Assembly (NCBI GenBank): GCA_038380795.1
Contig: CM076259.1
Location: forward strand, 100,241,739 to 100,305,738
Source: Pyrocephalus nanus
Lineage: Eukaryota; Chordata; Aves; Passeriformes; Tyrannidae
Direction: 5' to 3'
DNA: 64,000 nucleotides
The position numbers were made by a program, and so were the translations under genes. Below, piece after piece: positions 35,831 through 48,800 of this stretch (position 1 is its first letter; each line of letters opens with the position of its first letter). Below the pieces are notes generated by a model, which was not told the origin of the DNA, did not search any database, and saw only the letters and a program-made list of their open reading frames with translations.

Positions 35831-37189
35831 AGCCCAGAATCAATGCCTCACACTTCAGATTTAGGCACTGTGGAAAAATCTTCAGGAGAAAACAAATGAT
35901 TAAACGATTGCTGAAATTTCAGGTGGGAGTGTCTTTGGCTCCCAGAGAGGTGGTCTCCTTGATGGTGGTCTCTTGGGTCTCTCAAGCCTCCTAAGCCCCT
36001 GGGAGAGCAGCAGAGTCCCCATATTCCTGTCCATGGGACAGGGGTGACCATCTCTGCTGGGGCTGAGAGAGTCAAAAGAGGGTCAGTGGGCTGCTGCCAG
36101 ACATGATTCTCTTTCTGGACATCGCTCAAGAACATTAAGCACTGAGTTAACTCGTTCTTCTTGCTATCACCATTTCTCAATACTGAATGTCAAATATATG
36201 TTACAGGCTCCTACTTCCATACATGTCCGAAGGCAAACCCCTGCTCTGCCAGCCCGCGGAGAATGGTAGCAATACCCTGATGGACATAGCTTTCTCTACA
36301 TTAATGGCAGAAATTATTAGTGATGCAAAATAAAAGGGAGATGACTACATTTTCCCTGCCTGGGCTTTCTGAGGTGAGCAGGCACTGGTTTAACTGGCAG
36401 ATGTGCCAACCCTCCTTTTCCAACAGCCTCAGACTCTAGGCAGAGCTGAGACGCAGAACAGACATCATGTGCCTCCACAGGTACAAATACATAACCCAGT
36501 GTGAGTACCAAAAAGTTACTACTGGATTTTCAGCTGTCTCCACTCCTTGCCCTTGCTGTGTCTGTAAGGGAAAAGAGGGCAGAAAGTCTGACAAGCATGT
36601 GTATGGGTTTGAACTGGAAAGCTAAAGTGTCCCAGGGGTTGCCAGTGTTGTAATTTATTACTTTTCCCAGCGTAGCAGCAAATGCACTGATAAACCATTC
36701 ACAGCTGGGCTATGGATGCACCTGGAATTGGAGGCTTCCTCCCACTCCAACAAATCCAAGCTATGCTTCAATTACACTCCAATTACATCTCTGCTTCACT
36801 TCAAGACATATATATCCAAGGTGTAACCACTTGGGCGGACTTGAGCCTGAAGCACTGACCTGATAAAGACCTCAGCTGGAGCTTGGACTACACCCAATGA
36901 CAGCTGGACATTTCTGTTTTGTTTATACCTGCTTTTTGTCTTATTCATTGCTTGTTTTCAGCTCAACTGACTTATTTCCACGTTTCATCCTCTGGAGAAA
37001 CATCCATTGACTGCAGTAACATCTTGCTTAAAGGAAGGCAGTGCTGAGCAGAAATTACAGCTCCGGTGGGGACACAGTGTGTGTGTGCTGACTGCTGACA
37101 GTGTAGGATTCTGTCTTCAGGACAGTAGAAATCCGTGATTATCACAGGGCCTGAGAGAGCTGGGTTCAGTGTTCGGTGTCTTACTAAGA
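35831..37189. other. Unique DNA, no gene seen
   Basis: A GC-richer patch at 35,920-36,180 carries a 110-codon minus-strand frame without recognisable domains. From 36,600 to 37,080 the sequence is unique and pyrimidine-rich in places, for example around 36,920-36,990. No LTR ends could be confirmed. Confidence 0.45.
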
Positions 37190-37532
37190 GAGGGGGAAGG
37201 AATGTGGGAAGGTTTTACTGCTGTCTTCAATCTTGTAATGGGAGGTTATAGACGAGACTGAGCTAGACTCGCTGTGGTGGTGGGAAGAGAAGTAGTGAGC
37301 ACAGGTTGCAGCAAGGGAAATTCTGATTTGATAGTAAGAAGTATTTTGCACTGTAGGGGTTGCCAGACACTGAAACCTGTTGCCCAGACAGTTTCTGTGG
37401 ATCTTTATCCACAGAACTGGCAAAACTTGTCTGGGACAGGCCGCTCAGAAACCTGATGTAAATTTTACCATTATGAGCAGAGGGTTGGACTACACAGCCT
37501 TCGGAGTCCCTCTCCTTACAATTCAAGATACA
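37190..37532 (+). repeat. CR1 LINE 3' end, old copy (plus strand)
   Basis: This is a diverged CR1 3' untranslated region. Blocks seen are 'TGCTGTCTTCAATCTTGTAATGGGAGGTTATAGA' (near 37220), CACAGGTTGCAGCAAGGGAA (near 37300), 'TTGATAGTAAGAAGTATTTTGCAC' (near 37328), 'CACTGAAACCTGTTGCCCAGACAG' (near 37368) and AGCAGAGGGTTGGACTACAC (near 37476). It ends in GGAGTCCCTCTCCTTACAAT, where the consensus would be AGGTCCCTTCCAACCTAAAT. It belongs to the same general subfamily type as the copy at 30.7 kb (GAGCAGGGGGTTGGACTAGA-type end). It is 5'-truncated and inactive. Confidence 0.9.
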
Positions 37533-40219
37533 AAAGATAAGAAGGTAAGATCATCTTCCAATAAGTCTGTGCAGACAGAAATATACCTTAGGTGAGTGTC
37601 CAAGAAAGCATTGAGGGAATTTTTATACAGGTAAATGCTTTTTCACCTGGCAGGTACAGTTTCTCAAGATGCTCTCTCAGTGACATATTTGTGTGTGACA
37701 AGCATGTGGTTTGAGTCTGGGAACAACTATCATAGATTCTTACATATTTCTGAGACCTTTGGTGTCTGTGACAAGATTCAGTGGAAAGGTAATTTTTAAA
37801 AAAATTTTGTCTATATTTTATCTTTATATTTCACAGTCTGGTAGGAGTTTTAGAGTAACAGAATTTTAAGGTAGACTTTTTAGGTGGTTTGATTTTTTAA
37901 AATAATTTCTATACCATTGTCAAGCTGCTACAGGTTGGGAGGTTATAAATGTGTTAAATTGCTTGAAAAGTCATTTTTGCTCTCAAAGAGTTGAACCTTG
38001 GCCAACATACGATATAAAGAATAATCAGTTTCATCCCGTTCTTTAACACAGATATAAATCTTTTATTGGAAGAGGATTTAAAAAAAAAGTGAAATAAAGC
38101 AGAGTTCTGGACATTTTCATACTGAATTTGAATGTTCATCTCAAAAATTTCCATTTGTTTCTCCCTGTTTATGTGCTTCTTTTTTTGGCAAAATGTCTAA
38201 AGGTCAAACAGCAGGTAACTGCTGTGATGTGACATCCCAAGGAAATCCCAACTCAATGCACTGTTAGGACAGCTTAGCTAGAAATTATGATTTTTAATCT
38301 CTTCAGGCTAAAGATAAAAACAAGCTAAAACCATTTGAGAAATTTATTTAATCATTTCTCTGGGAGGACAGGGAGGCTCAGCAGGGCTTCCCCATCAGAA
38401 GTAGGTCCAAGGTTAAGGAAGAAATATGTGGAGGGAATCCGAGAAAGCAGGGCAGAGAGGGGTCACACCTGAAATGATGGAGCTGGAAGGCAGAGAGGGG
38501 TGTCTGCCATGGGGTGCCGAAAGTCACCCTGTGCCTGGTGAACATTGTTAAACCCATACATCTGTATTGGACTTATCCAGTTCTGCACTACTGAAACCTA
38601 CAAAGTAAGTTTTCAGTGGCACATAATGCGCAGCATCTAAATGTGTGCATGTAGTTATGTGGAGTTTCATGGGAACACAATTGCCTCATGACCAAAACCG
38701 TGAGGTTACACCACACCATGAAGTGCCAGTGTGAATCATATAGTACTCTGGAGTAAAACACTTGTACATACAGGATCACTATTACACAAAATCAGCTTTG
38801 CATTTTTTTAACCACTTTTTATTTCCTTCAGTGAGTGGAAAAAATACCATATGAGGTGACAATATCCACCAGATTATGACTGCAGTCTCATCTCTTCTCA
38901 AGTCTTGGGAAAAAATAAACTCAACAAAACAAATCAGAGAATTCAGGCAGAAGGGCTTTCTCATCAGCCAAAGTAATTTCTCCTATAATGTGCTTTCCAT
39001 GTTATAGATTTTATACTCCTCTCTCATCTTTGAAACAGTAGGAAAACAGGTGACAGATAGAATATGTCCTAGGAACTTAGAAAGTTAATGAATTCAGACA
39101 ACTCCATGATTTTATGTGTTTGAGTGTTTTTAATTTTAAGTCAATTGCTGCTAGGAAATTTTTGGATTTAAGATTTTGCATTTTACTTTGACTAGATCAT
39201 GAAAAGTAATCTTAAGACAGCACACTAACCTTGTATTGCACTAATGGGCTTAGGGTGAGGCTGAGTAAGAAGATGAAAGATGTATATAACATAAGCTGTA
39301 AGCTCATATGGTCTAAGCCTCTAAAGGTTTATCAGTGGCAGAAATAACTTTGCAAACCCAGGAGAAGTATCTGCAGATGAATACATCAATACTGTGTACC
39401 AGATAGTGCACTGGGTAATTTGAAAGTCACAACTGCATTCTGAAATCCTGTGCATTCTCCAGTTATACCTCATTAATATTTATATTGAAGCTTGGTATGA
39501 CCTGCAAATATTTAGTGTTTAATTAGGAAATATTTTAATTAAGGAAATGTGGTTTTAAGTGCTATTTTGAGTTCACCTGGCAAAGACTGGACGAAGGTTG
39601 ATGTTTCTAATTATTCAGGCTGAATAAGCACACTGATTGGCAGAGAATTGCAGGAGAAGAGTGCTGTATAAAATTAGCTGACTGCTTCTGGGTACCATGG
39701 TAGGTGAATGTCACTCAAAAATTACATCTGAAATCTTTTTCATGCTTAGAATTTGTGTTTAATCATTGTATCAATGTCCTGGTATTAACTATGCCAGAGT
39801 AAATTGTCTTTTTCATGGCATCAGCTAATCAGGGAAGGTTCATAACATGGCTTTGCAAGGTCAAGCATACCCAAACTGCTGTTTTTAAGAACAGCCTGAA
39901 ATCCAGCAGTTGTTAAGAGCAACAGGTCAGTGAGAGTCCTGACTGTTACAGCTGTCAAGATAAAGGCCATTTCCCACATTTCCTGTGTGGGGCAGTCGTC
40001 CAAATGCCTGAATTACTGGCATGGTGCTTTCTGTGACAACAAATAAGAGCAGCTGTAGAAAATGGGCTTGTGGGAGGTGACTCAGAATAGTAATGGCTTT
40101 GACCTTTGACACTGGGGTAATCTGAAAGGAAGAACACCCATGTGAATGGGTTCTTATGTGTCTAATTATACACTATAGGATGTGGATTTTCCCTTCCTCT
40201 CTACTCACTTCTCCCAGAT
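37533..40219. other. Unique noncoding DNA, no gene seen
   Basis: AT-rich, with only short frames. A patch at 38,360-38,520 is GC-richer and purine-rich on the plus strand. No repeat family recognised. Confidence 0.5.
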
Positions 40220-40382
40220 GTGTTTCCCAGAGAAGCTGTAGATGCCCCATCCCTGGCAGTGTTAAAGGCCACGTTGGGTGGGGCATTGAGGAACCTGGTC
40301 TAGTGGGAAGTGCTCCTGTCCATGGCAAAGAGGGGTTGGAACTAGGTAATCCCTTCCAACCTCAATCATTCTATGATTATGT
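40220..40382 (+). repeat. CR1 LINE 3' end, well preserved (plus strand)
   Basis: A short CR1 3' end of about 160 bp. Its blocks are TTCCCAGAGAAGCTGTAGAT (near 40223), GCCCCATCCCTGGCAGTGTT (near 40243), 'GAACCTGGTCTAGTGGGAAGTG' (near 40290) and GGGGTTGGAACTAGGTAATC (near 40332). It ends in CCCTTCCAACCTCAATCATT, then CTATGATTATG. It is closer to the common chicken CR1 3' consensus than the other copies, which suggests a younger insertion. It has no coding part. Confidence 0.95.
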
Positions 40383-41090
40383 GAAAATAGCCAGGTCTGT
40401 AAGTCCTATACAAAAATATACAAAAGTAGTGGATTCCTATTTAATTTTTCAATCCCTGGATGGAGATTAGGGCATATATATATTCTTTGGGTCTTGTCTG
40501 TATCTTCTCAGATGTATTAAATGTGTGCTAGAAAAAAGCATTTGAAAAGGCAAATGCACTTATTCCTTCTAGTTAATTTCCTTGGTAATGATGTACCCAA
40601 AATTACATTTACTGGGTTCTATTAGAAAACTCATCTTATCCCTTTTCTTAATTTTTAGCCACAACAGAAAACCCATAAAGAATGGTAATATCTGCAATTT
40701 TCCAAAGAGGCTAAACCAGAAATTATTAGGAACTTGCAAGATGCCTACTAACTGCAAACCAGTATATTATTTTTGCATTATATCCTACAGCTCCCATTTG
40801 AAATGTGCTAGAATATCCACTCAGCTGAATAAGTTGAGCATAAGAACATAAATCTTACAGACTTCTGCGGAGCATGAACTTTACTGTAAAGAAATGAAGG
40901 TAAGATGCCTGCCATGGAATACAATACTTCCACAGGTAGGAGTAGCTGTATCAGTACGTCCACCTTATAGGGTAAGAAGAGGTTTGCTACTGATTCTTTT
41001 TTAAGGTAAATGCAGAATAGAAGGGTATTTAAATGGGCAATAAAGAAAAAGCCATTGGGATATAATGAGGATAATGATTATGATGTTGAC
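40383..41090. other. Unique AT-rich DNA
   Basis: No gene or repeat recognised. Short frames at 40569-40851 on both strands overlap each other. Confidence 0.5.
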
Positions 41091-41119
41091 AATAATAATA
41101 ATAATAATAATAATAATAA
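41091..41119. repeat. Microsatellite (AAT)9-10
   Basis: An uninterrupted AAT trinucleotide array, preceded by ATAATGAGGATAATGATTAT, which looks like older, decayed units. Likely length-polymorphic. Confidence 0.95.
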
Positions 41120-41842
41120 CTTAACAGAGATTATCATGTCCCTAAAATGATGGGTGAAATGACATATGTTTGCTTGGAGGACTTCCCAGACACTTTGCTT
41201 ATAAGAGTCAAATGAAAAAGAATAGTATCCCAAAGTGTAGTTAGAATAAGGGTACAAGAATGAGTCAGTCTTAGGGGGCATTGTGTTACTAACATGAGCC
41301 AGACAATGGATGTCAGGCAGGAGGTATGGCAGGAACAGTGTGTTGGAAACACCAGGTGTTGTCACTGATGCTGCTGTCATCTACATTCTTGCAATGAGAT
41401 ACTCCTCTTTAAAACCTGGGGTCCTCACTCTGTGTTTAAAGAGAAGTCAAGGAAGCTTCCAAAAAAGCAGCTACTGAATTCTCACAGAAAGTTCAGCCAA
41501 ATGTTTATTGAGAAACATCACTGCAATACAAAAATGAAAGCTTGTGAACTATAGCTGGAGGATAGTCAGGAACCACAACATATACTGGACTGACTACAAA
41601 TTTCCTTGTTTTCCATGAGGTTATGATTGGCCCCTTGATCATCAGTCCCCCAGACTGTGAAGGGAATAAACAGTCTCAGGCCGGAGGAAAAAAACAGTCC
41701 TGGTGGCTAGGCTCTTCTTACTCAGTACCATGGATGAGTAGATTTTGAAACTTTTTTCCATTGTTGATCCTAAAACACCATTTCATAGAGGTGTGAAATC
41801 CCACCCAGAAGGTATGAGCACATTGGCTAACTTTTTTCTCAC

Positions 41843-41856
41843 TTTTTTTTTTTTTT
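41843..41856. repeat. Homopolymer T(14)
   Basis: An uninterrupted T run with CCAG just after it, which superficially resembles a 3' splice-site pyrimidine tract. No open exon follows. Confidence 0.9.
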
Positions 41857-42012
41857 CCAGGAACCCAGACACACAAGGACAAAGAAATTCTTATCAGCCT
41901 GCTCCACATCATAGCCAAGGCAGCACAGTCTGAACTCCTTGATACAGAGGGAAGTAGAGAGAGTGCCCCCCTTTCTACAGAAAAATGTGAGACAAGATGC
42001 TTCCTCTCTTCC

Positions 42013-42031
42013 AAAAAAAAAAAAAAAAAAA
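42013..42031. repeat. Homopolymer A(19)
   Basis: An uninterrupted A run about 160 bp after the T run at 41843. No retroposed body is recognised before it. Confidence 0.92.
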
Positions 42032-45000
42032 GCAGCAGGGACCTTCCTTCCCACTGAGCAGTGAGATGGCAGGCTTTATTTGGAAATCCTTTCTCAGCTG
42101 CACAGCAAGTCGCCCACAGCCCTGTGACTTGCTTGTGCTGCAGCTGAGATGCTACTGCTCATCAGCAAGGCATTACTTTGCAGATCAAATCCCATCGTAA
42201 GCTTTCACACCATACTGCATGTGTAGTAAGAAGCAAATAACTATATTATCCAAGCTCTGTACATCCGCTGGAAAGCTACCTTTGGGAAAAGCTGTTCTAG
42301 TAGAGATCTAAATTCAAGATAGGAAACTGTAAAGAAGACACAGTTACTTCTTGTTCCATAAATCACTGGAATAAAATTTAGAGCTTGACAAATGTGCCAT
42401 ATGTGTGTACTGCGGAACTAAGAAACATTCCATTTTCTGTGCTTTGTGCCTTTACATTTCCTGGATCTGAAGCCATGTGAGCTTCAGATTTCATTTCACT
42501 GTTTGGCTGTGCTAAATCATTAGCATGCAGAGAAAACAAACAGTGTTCTCTCGTGGAGACTGGACTCTTGCTCTTGATGTTCTGTGGCTTTTTTTTCTGG
42601 AATAAGTTATTTGGACATAGATGAGTGCTTTTTGAGCCTGCAAAAATGTATTGGAAAGAATGAACATTCTTACTGGAAAGTGTTTTTTGCTTACATGTTA
42701 ACAATGACAAGGATGTGAAAGGGACATATGACCTACAGAAGGAACTCATAAGTAGTAGCACACATTAATCCCTTGAAATGCTGAGGCTATATTTTGAGGC
42801 TATCTATTGGGGCAAATATATTCACCTTCACTGTGGCACAAGAGTATTCATTAACCACTCTATTGCACAAACTGTAACAGTAAATTCTACTAATGCCCAC
42901 TCTCTTACATATTTATGTGACTTAAACTTTCATTAACAGATGCCTCAAAACAACTGTGTTTATACTGAGCATCCCTATCTAGAGCTTGCCTGTTTAATGC
43001 ATGGAATTATCCATATCCTGTCCTTTCAGTGTTATTAATAAGACATAAAGTGAGAGTAGTCAGAATGTCCACCTAGGAAAGGCTAGATCTGGGGTCCAGC
43101 CCAGCCAAAGATACCTACTTTGTATGCAATAGTCATATTTAATATTCATGTTTTAATAAATTAAATGAGAAGTGAGAGGTTATAAACCACATCTTCCATG
43201 TGAATCTTCTAGCAGCCAGGCTTAAGGATCTGCACAGTCCTTCTCTTTAAGTCACACTAGAGGCAACCTTTTCCATAGTAACACATTAGCATTAGCAGGG
43301 TAAACTTTGGACTAGCTTATCCTGAATGGCTGGCCACATGGACAACAGTTGTATTGACAAACTAGACAGGCCCAGGGAGTCATTCTTCCAAAGACCTTTT
43401 CCATGAGGAGTTTGGATGTAGAATCCATCTTTGGAAAAGTTGGAGAGCATAGTTGTGACCTCTGGAGCTGTACCTCTGTCCATGTTTTGGACAATTTTAT
43501 TCATTAGTAAAGTTTCAGACATAGCACACTGGGCTTGCTTATGGATGAGAGTGAGATTCTGATCCTGCACGTTATCTTCCAGACATCCTGCTGCATTCCT
43601 CACGTCGAGTTAATATTCTTCTTGCAGAATACCAAATATGCCTGTGGTTTGCCCGTAAACCCTGAACACCAAGTACAGGACTGAGGGCTCCCTGTGGTAC
43701 TGAAATACTATTACCATGTGCAAGTGCTGATCAAGTGTAAGAGCTTGCTGCGAACAGACTGTATTGGCATAAAAAAAGTGTGAAATATATATAGCCATGA
43801 CGGAGCTGCTTCTTGGTTTACTTATGAAGAACCAGACGTACATGTCACACAATAGAGTCCAGTCTCCACTAGGGGTGTGATACTAACACACAATTTCTTT
43901 CTATTTCACCTCTAATTGCATAATCTGCTGCATGACATTCTGCATGATGTCACAATAACGCAAGATCTTTTCATTCTGCTAGACTATTCCCTTGCAGGGA
44001 GCAACTCTCTAGATTTTAAGCAGAGCAGGTTTGGTCTATCAGGTAGGCAGATAACAAAACACAGACCACGAGTAGAAGAAAAAACTCTTATCTTATTTAA
44101 AACTGAACCACAAAAATAGTCTCACAGATGTTTGCCAAAATTTTGACTGATGCTTACAGCCCTGAATTCACTGCTACAGTGCGAGGGTGGCTGGATGACA
44201 TCTCATTTTCTTAACATAATGTCACATTACTCTAGAGCACAATCTGTTGTTAAGATAAGACTTTGTTATGTTAGTTGCACTTTTTTTAATAATGTTGGAT
44301 TTGCAGGTGCTACTGATATATTAAAACATCATTGGGTCACAAAAACGACTGATACAAATAAACATCATCTAAACACCTATGAAGCACCCTCAAACTTTGT
44401 ACAAAACAATCTGATCATAGCTGGTGTCATCACATGTGCAGCACTTTGGACAACTAACCAGGTAATGCTATGTAACAGCATGGCTGCGTGTCTCATCAAG
44501 AGGAAAAGTTGACTTATCCTAATTAGCACTGCAGAAGAAAAACAGAAAGCAGAACCAGCATTTTTAAAGGAATTAGTAGGCTTCTGGTGTGTACTCACCA
44601 ATGTGCAAACTCTGACTTAAAAATCTTGTTATAAAAGTTTTCTATTTATTGGGGGAAATTATATCGTTTATTTATAATTATGATTTATTATTCATAATGT
44701 CAAATATTAAAGAACTGAGGGTGTTTCTGAACTCTTAATCTTTTTAGCCGTTAGGTTGGGAAGATTTTTTCATACACACTATTGACTGATGTTGTTTGCC
44801 TACTTGATTATTAACTCCTGAAATCAATTTGGAGCTAACTTACTGCACACTTGTTTTGAAAGTAGATCAAAGAAGGATTTCAAAATGCCTTTATTCTATT
44901 TTCTGTCATGCTTGTGCAGTAATGTGAATAAAGAGGATTTCAGAAGACAAGAATTATTTAAAGTGAATCATTGGTAAGATACTACACAGTGTTCACATCT

Positions 45001-45270
45001 GACAGAAAAAAGTTGATTTTGCGTTTTGTTTGGACTCTGAAGAAAATACATGTTTCCATCACAGTTTCTTTAGGAAACAGTGAAATAGAGATCACATTTC
45101 ACAGTGAGAAAGTGTGATGCATCTCATTTGGGGGATTTTTCCTGCTTCTGAAGAGTGGGAGTTAAAAAAAGTAGTGATAATTGCAAATAAAGCTGCAGTA
45201 GGTACTACTAATGGCATTACAAAATCCGAGAAATGTAAGTGTTTTCCAGACAGAAGTGCCTTTAGAATAA

Positions 45271-45800
45271 TGTACTGGCTGTACTTGTACAGCTCCTTTT
45301 CCTAACGCAGCGCTCTTGCTGACATTGTAACTTCATTATGCACTGACACACTTAATGAATGTACCTATTGCACACAGAAACCACCGCTTTGATGAGCCCC
45401 ACGGAATTGGTTTCAAAACCTACCTCTGAGTGGTTTGAATAATCTTGAAAGAAAGTGGGGGCTCGTGGCCTGGTGGGCTTAAAAGGAGGCCAGCTGTCAA
45501 TCTAAACCTGGAGACATGGGCTGTTACAAGCCAGGAGTGCGGTGAAGGGTGATAAAATGGTGTTTGCATTTCAGATGACACTTCTTTATAAAAGGAACAC
45601 CTATAAATAGTTTATGGAGGGTTAATTAGTGTTACCAGTGTGCTATAGACATAAATAGATAGATGCATGCATCCCAGCAGAAGGAAGTAGGTGGGGATGA
45701 GCTATTGTTTTAGACAGCCTGTTCACCTATGGTCTTGCTCCAGCTGGCTACAGCAATTTATTAAAATGCCTATTAATAATGTAGATAGATGTTAGCTAAA
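45271..45800. promoter_or_regulatory. Candidate cis-regulatory block (tentative)
   Basis: This block packs many words typical of developmental enhancers. CTATAAATAG at 45601-45610 is a perfect MEF2-type site. GCTGTCAATC near 45489 resembles a MEIS/PBX half-site pair. Several TAATTA/TTAATGA-type homeodomain words occur at 45343-45357 and 45621-45629, and a palindromic GATGCATGCATC lies near 45662. A short hairpin, GCTGTAC-tt-GTACAGC, lies near 45278. There is no open frame of note. This is inference from motif density only: such words are common in AT-rich DNA, and no conservation data are available here. Confidence 0.25.
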
Positions 45801-48800
45801 TTTATATACGCCAGGTGACTGCAGCATTCCCCACAGAGATTTGGCTCTATGTTTGGGCCACTTCAATGTGATCTGGGAGTAAAAGTCATCTGAGAGAGAT
45901 GCCTGGACTGCTGCTGCTAAAGCAGAGGGCAAGCACAGGTGTCCTACTGAAGAAAAAAGCTGGAAGAGCCCAGCAACATGAACACAAGAGTCTTTCAGAG
46001 CCCTTATCAGCAACAAGGCTGTGCAGGAGCACTGGCTTCTAGTGTCTGGACTGGTGCAGTATTGTAGCTAGTAAAAATTTGTGGGCAATTCAAGGAGCTG
46101 TGAATGCAGGGGATTCAGTCAGTCCCTGCACCACTATGGTACAGATATGTTCTTTCTCTCTCTAACCCAAGGGGAGCTGCAGTGTGATACAACAGGAGAG
46201 AGGGTGCATACACTCACCACAAAATAGTTTCTGTGTGTCTATTCCTTTGTGGATAAAAGATATGGATGTGAGCTCAGCAAGGGTAATGATGAAATTACAC
46301 CCAGTTTTTCTAGTCTATGCAAAGACACTTAACCTCACAGACCACTTGTAAAAGGCAAGCAGTGAGAAGTCTTACTCAGTTTCCATTTGCTTTCGGAGAC
46401 ATTTTGAGTCAGAGCTTGCTGTCCTCATGTCTTTACCTCCACACTAGACACTACTGGGTTTTCAAAGCATTTTCAGCCACATCTTAGAGATGAGGTCAGC
46501 AGTCTGTACTGCTGCTTCATGTGAAAATCACATCCTTAGATTAAACCCAGCTCTCTTGGTCTCAGGGTGCACTTATTTCCTACATGTTACAGGGTAGTCC
46601 TGCTATCTAGAGGGAAAGTGGTGTGTGTATGTGTACATGGGGTAGAGAGGGAAGGGAAATACGGAGGAAAGCAGGCTGTGCTGGCCCCAGTCGCCATCAC
46701 TCTCCCAAAACACAGCAGCTCCTGATTCTTTGGCTTTTCAGTAAAGTTGAGGTAAACATGTTTTGAAACTTTGTTTCCGACTGAACAGGAGTAACTGGAA
46801 AAGTATAGTTTTAAACGAGAAAGACAATTTTAGAAAAGCACCAGGTTTTTTTTCTGGATATTGCTAAAAGTGGTCCTGTGATGTTTACCTACATAATTAA
46901 CCTCTTACCCACCTCAGTCTTCCTTTTGTATGCCTGCATCTGCTGCTGATACTCATGGATAGGACTAATTCCATTAAAAATGTCATGTTAATTAGAATTG
47001 ACCACTGATCTTTCATTTTCACATAGACTGTGGCTTGAAGGAATCTTTTTCATTTATTACATTATAACTCTTCTGCTTTGTTATGCCTGTGTTGTTCCTT
47101 TCAACACACTAGCTCAAAAGTTGTGTCTCCTTTCTATGGGATATACTTTGGTTCCCTGCTCTAAGGAGGGCTCCAATCAATCTTTCATTCTTTTTTGAGT
47201 ATTACAGTGAGTATAAACACAAGATTTTCCTGAATCTGTGTTATCTGTGTGCTACTCTGTTAGAGGCAAATGCAAAGAGTACAAATCCAAACCACAAATG
47301 TACCTGGCATCACCCCGCTCCCTGACTTGTCTTCTGTGCATCTCCCCCTCCTTCTCCTATCACTGGGACGTCTCTATGGCTTAGTGAATGGATTTCTTCT
47401 TGGAAAAAACTTAAAACTCCATCTGCAGTATACTTTTGGATTGACAATGGAAATTTATACTAGGAATTATAGAGGGTGGCCCAATGGCAGTGGAAAAATG
47501 CACAGGCTGGGGGAAAGAAAGATGATTTTTTTATTTATTGTTGCTATTTCCTTGCTTCAAAAATAAAAATGAGATGTGACAATATTTCAAAATGAGAATC
47601 AACAGGCACCTTAGAACTCAGCACACTATTAAAAAAACATGTGTTAGAGCACAACAAATAAAAAGGCAGATGCAATTCAGAGAAACAAGTAAGTTACTAG
47701 GGAATAACTCTGTAAAGTATAAATATAGTTCACAAAGCAAGAGAGACTGCTGTTTTAATAAAGCAGCAGGAATTTTTTTCTTTCTAATTGTACTATAAAC
47801 TGACAATTGTTACAGGGAAAGTCTGATTTTGGTGAAAAACAGTGAAGGAGAAAAATGTATTATGAAGAATCAATCAACCAAAATTCAAGGTACAGTTGCT
47901 AGGATCCAGGTTTTCATCTCACCATCAAGAATAAGACTTAGGAATAAGAACAGTGGTTTAACTAATGAATCTTGGTGACACAGAAGACTTACTGCAGATT
48001 TTTATGCTGCCACTGCTGAGATCACAAACTGACCTCTCATGTTAAAATCTTTAGATAGAGGAGAGGCTCTCATCAAGATCACAGCAAGTGTTGTGCCCAG
48101 TCACACTGTGCTAATTAAAGAAGAGAGCTCTTGTGGTAAAATTTTCAAACAAGTTGTGTTGAATTGATCACAGACAACACAGAGCTTGTTCTGTAATGAA
48201 GCAATGCCTATTTAGTTTTGCCAGTGGATGCAATCACCCTGTAAGTACAGCAACTTTTGTGTCTTCAAAGAACAATGAATAACCTGCATCCATTGACAGC
48301 TAGGCAAACCTTAATTACTTTGTGATTATCTAAACTGTAACTATCCTTAAGAGACCTTAAAGGTTTCTCTGGGCAGACTGACTACTCAGCAATAGAGCTA
48401 GAACAGGCAGTGCAGAGGAAATATACAGGAAAACCTATACTTAGTAGGACATAATTAACATTTCAAGATTCCCTCTGTACTTAAAATTTTGCTAAGAACT
48501 CTGTCGCAGGCAAGGACACATTCTACACATGTTCATTGCTATTCCAGTTCTTGCTGTTGTTTAATTTTTAATGGCTAACAAAACAATTTGGCAATCTTCT
48601 CTGTATTACTAGTGTAAACCTCAAGAAATTCCAGATTTATTCTAGCTTACATAAGCATAAACATACAGAACTCAACCCTTAGCATCTGAAAATTTATGGC
48701 AAGTAATTCAGTTGGTGTCAAATGGTATTACTTAATGGAAATTATGAATTCAGGAATATACCCACATATACATGATTTTCATAAACATTTTGATTGTGAG

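Larger units (their letters stand above)
41120..45270. other. Unique noncoding DNA, no gene seen
   Basis: The frame at 42378-42761 (127 codons, minus) and the minus-strand pair at 43852-43610 and 43603-43292 have no recognisable domain. The pair is in the same frame, separated by one stop. The plus frame at 44150-44512 (120 codons) is also unrecognised. The stretch at 44,640-44,710 is very AT-rich. Confidence 0.45.

Noticed and set aside
36600..37080. Possible solo LTR
   Set aside because: Some LTR-like features (pyrimidine-rich stretches) were seen, but no TG...CA ends, target-site duplication or second copy could be found.
42378..42761. 127-codon minus-strand frame
   Set aside because: Composition is ordinary AT-rich noncoding DNA. 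It is rich in Ser, Lys and Asn with no motif, and no adjoining exon-like frame is visible.
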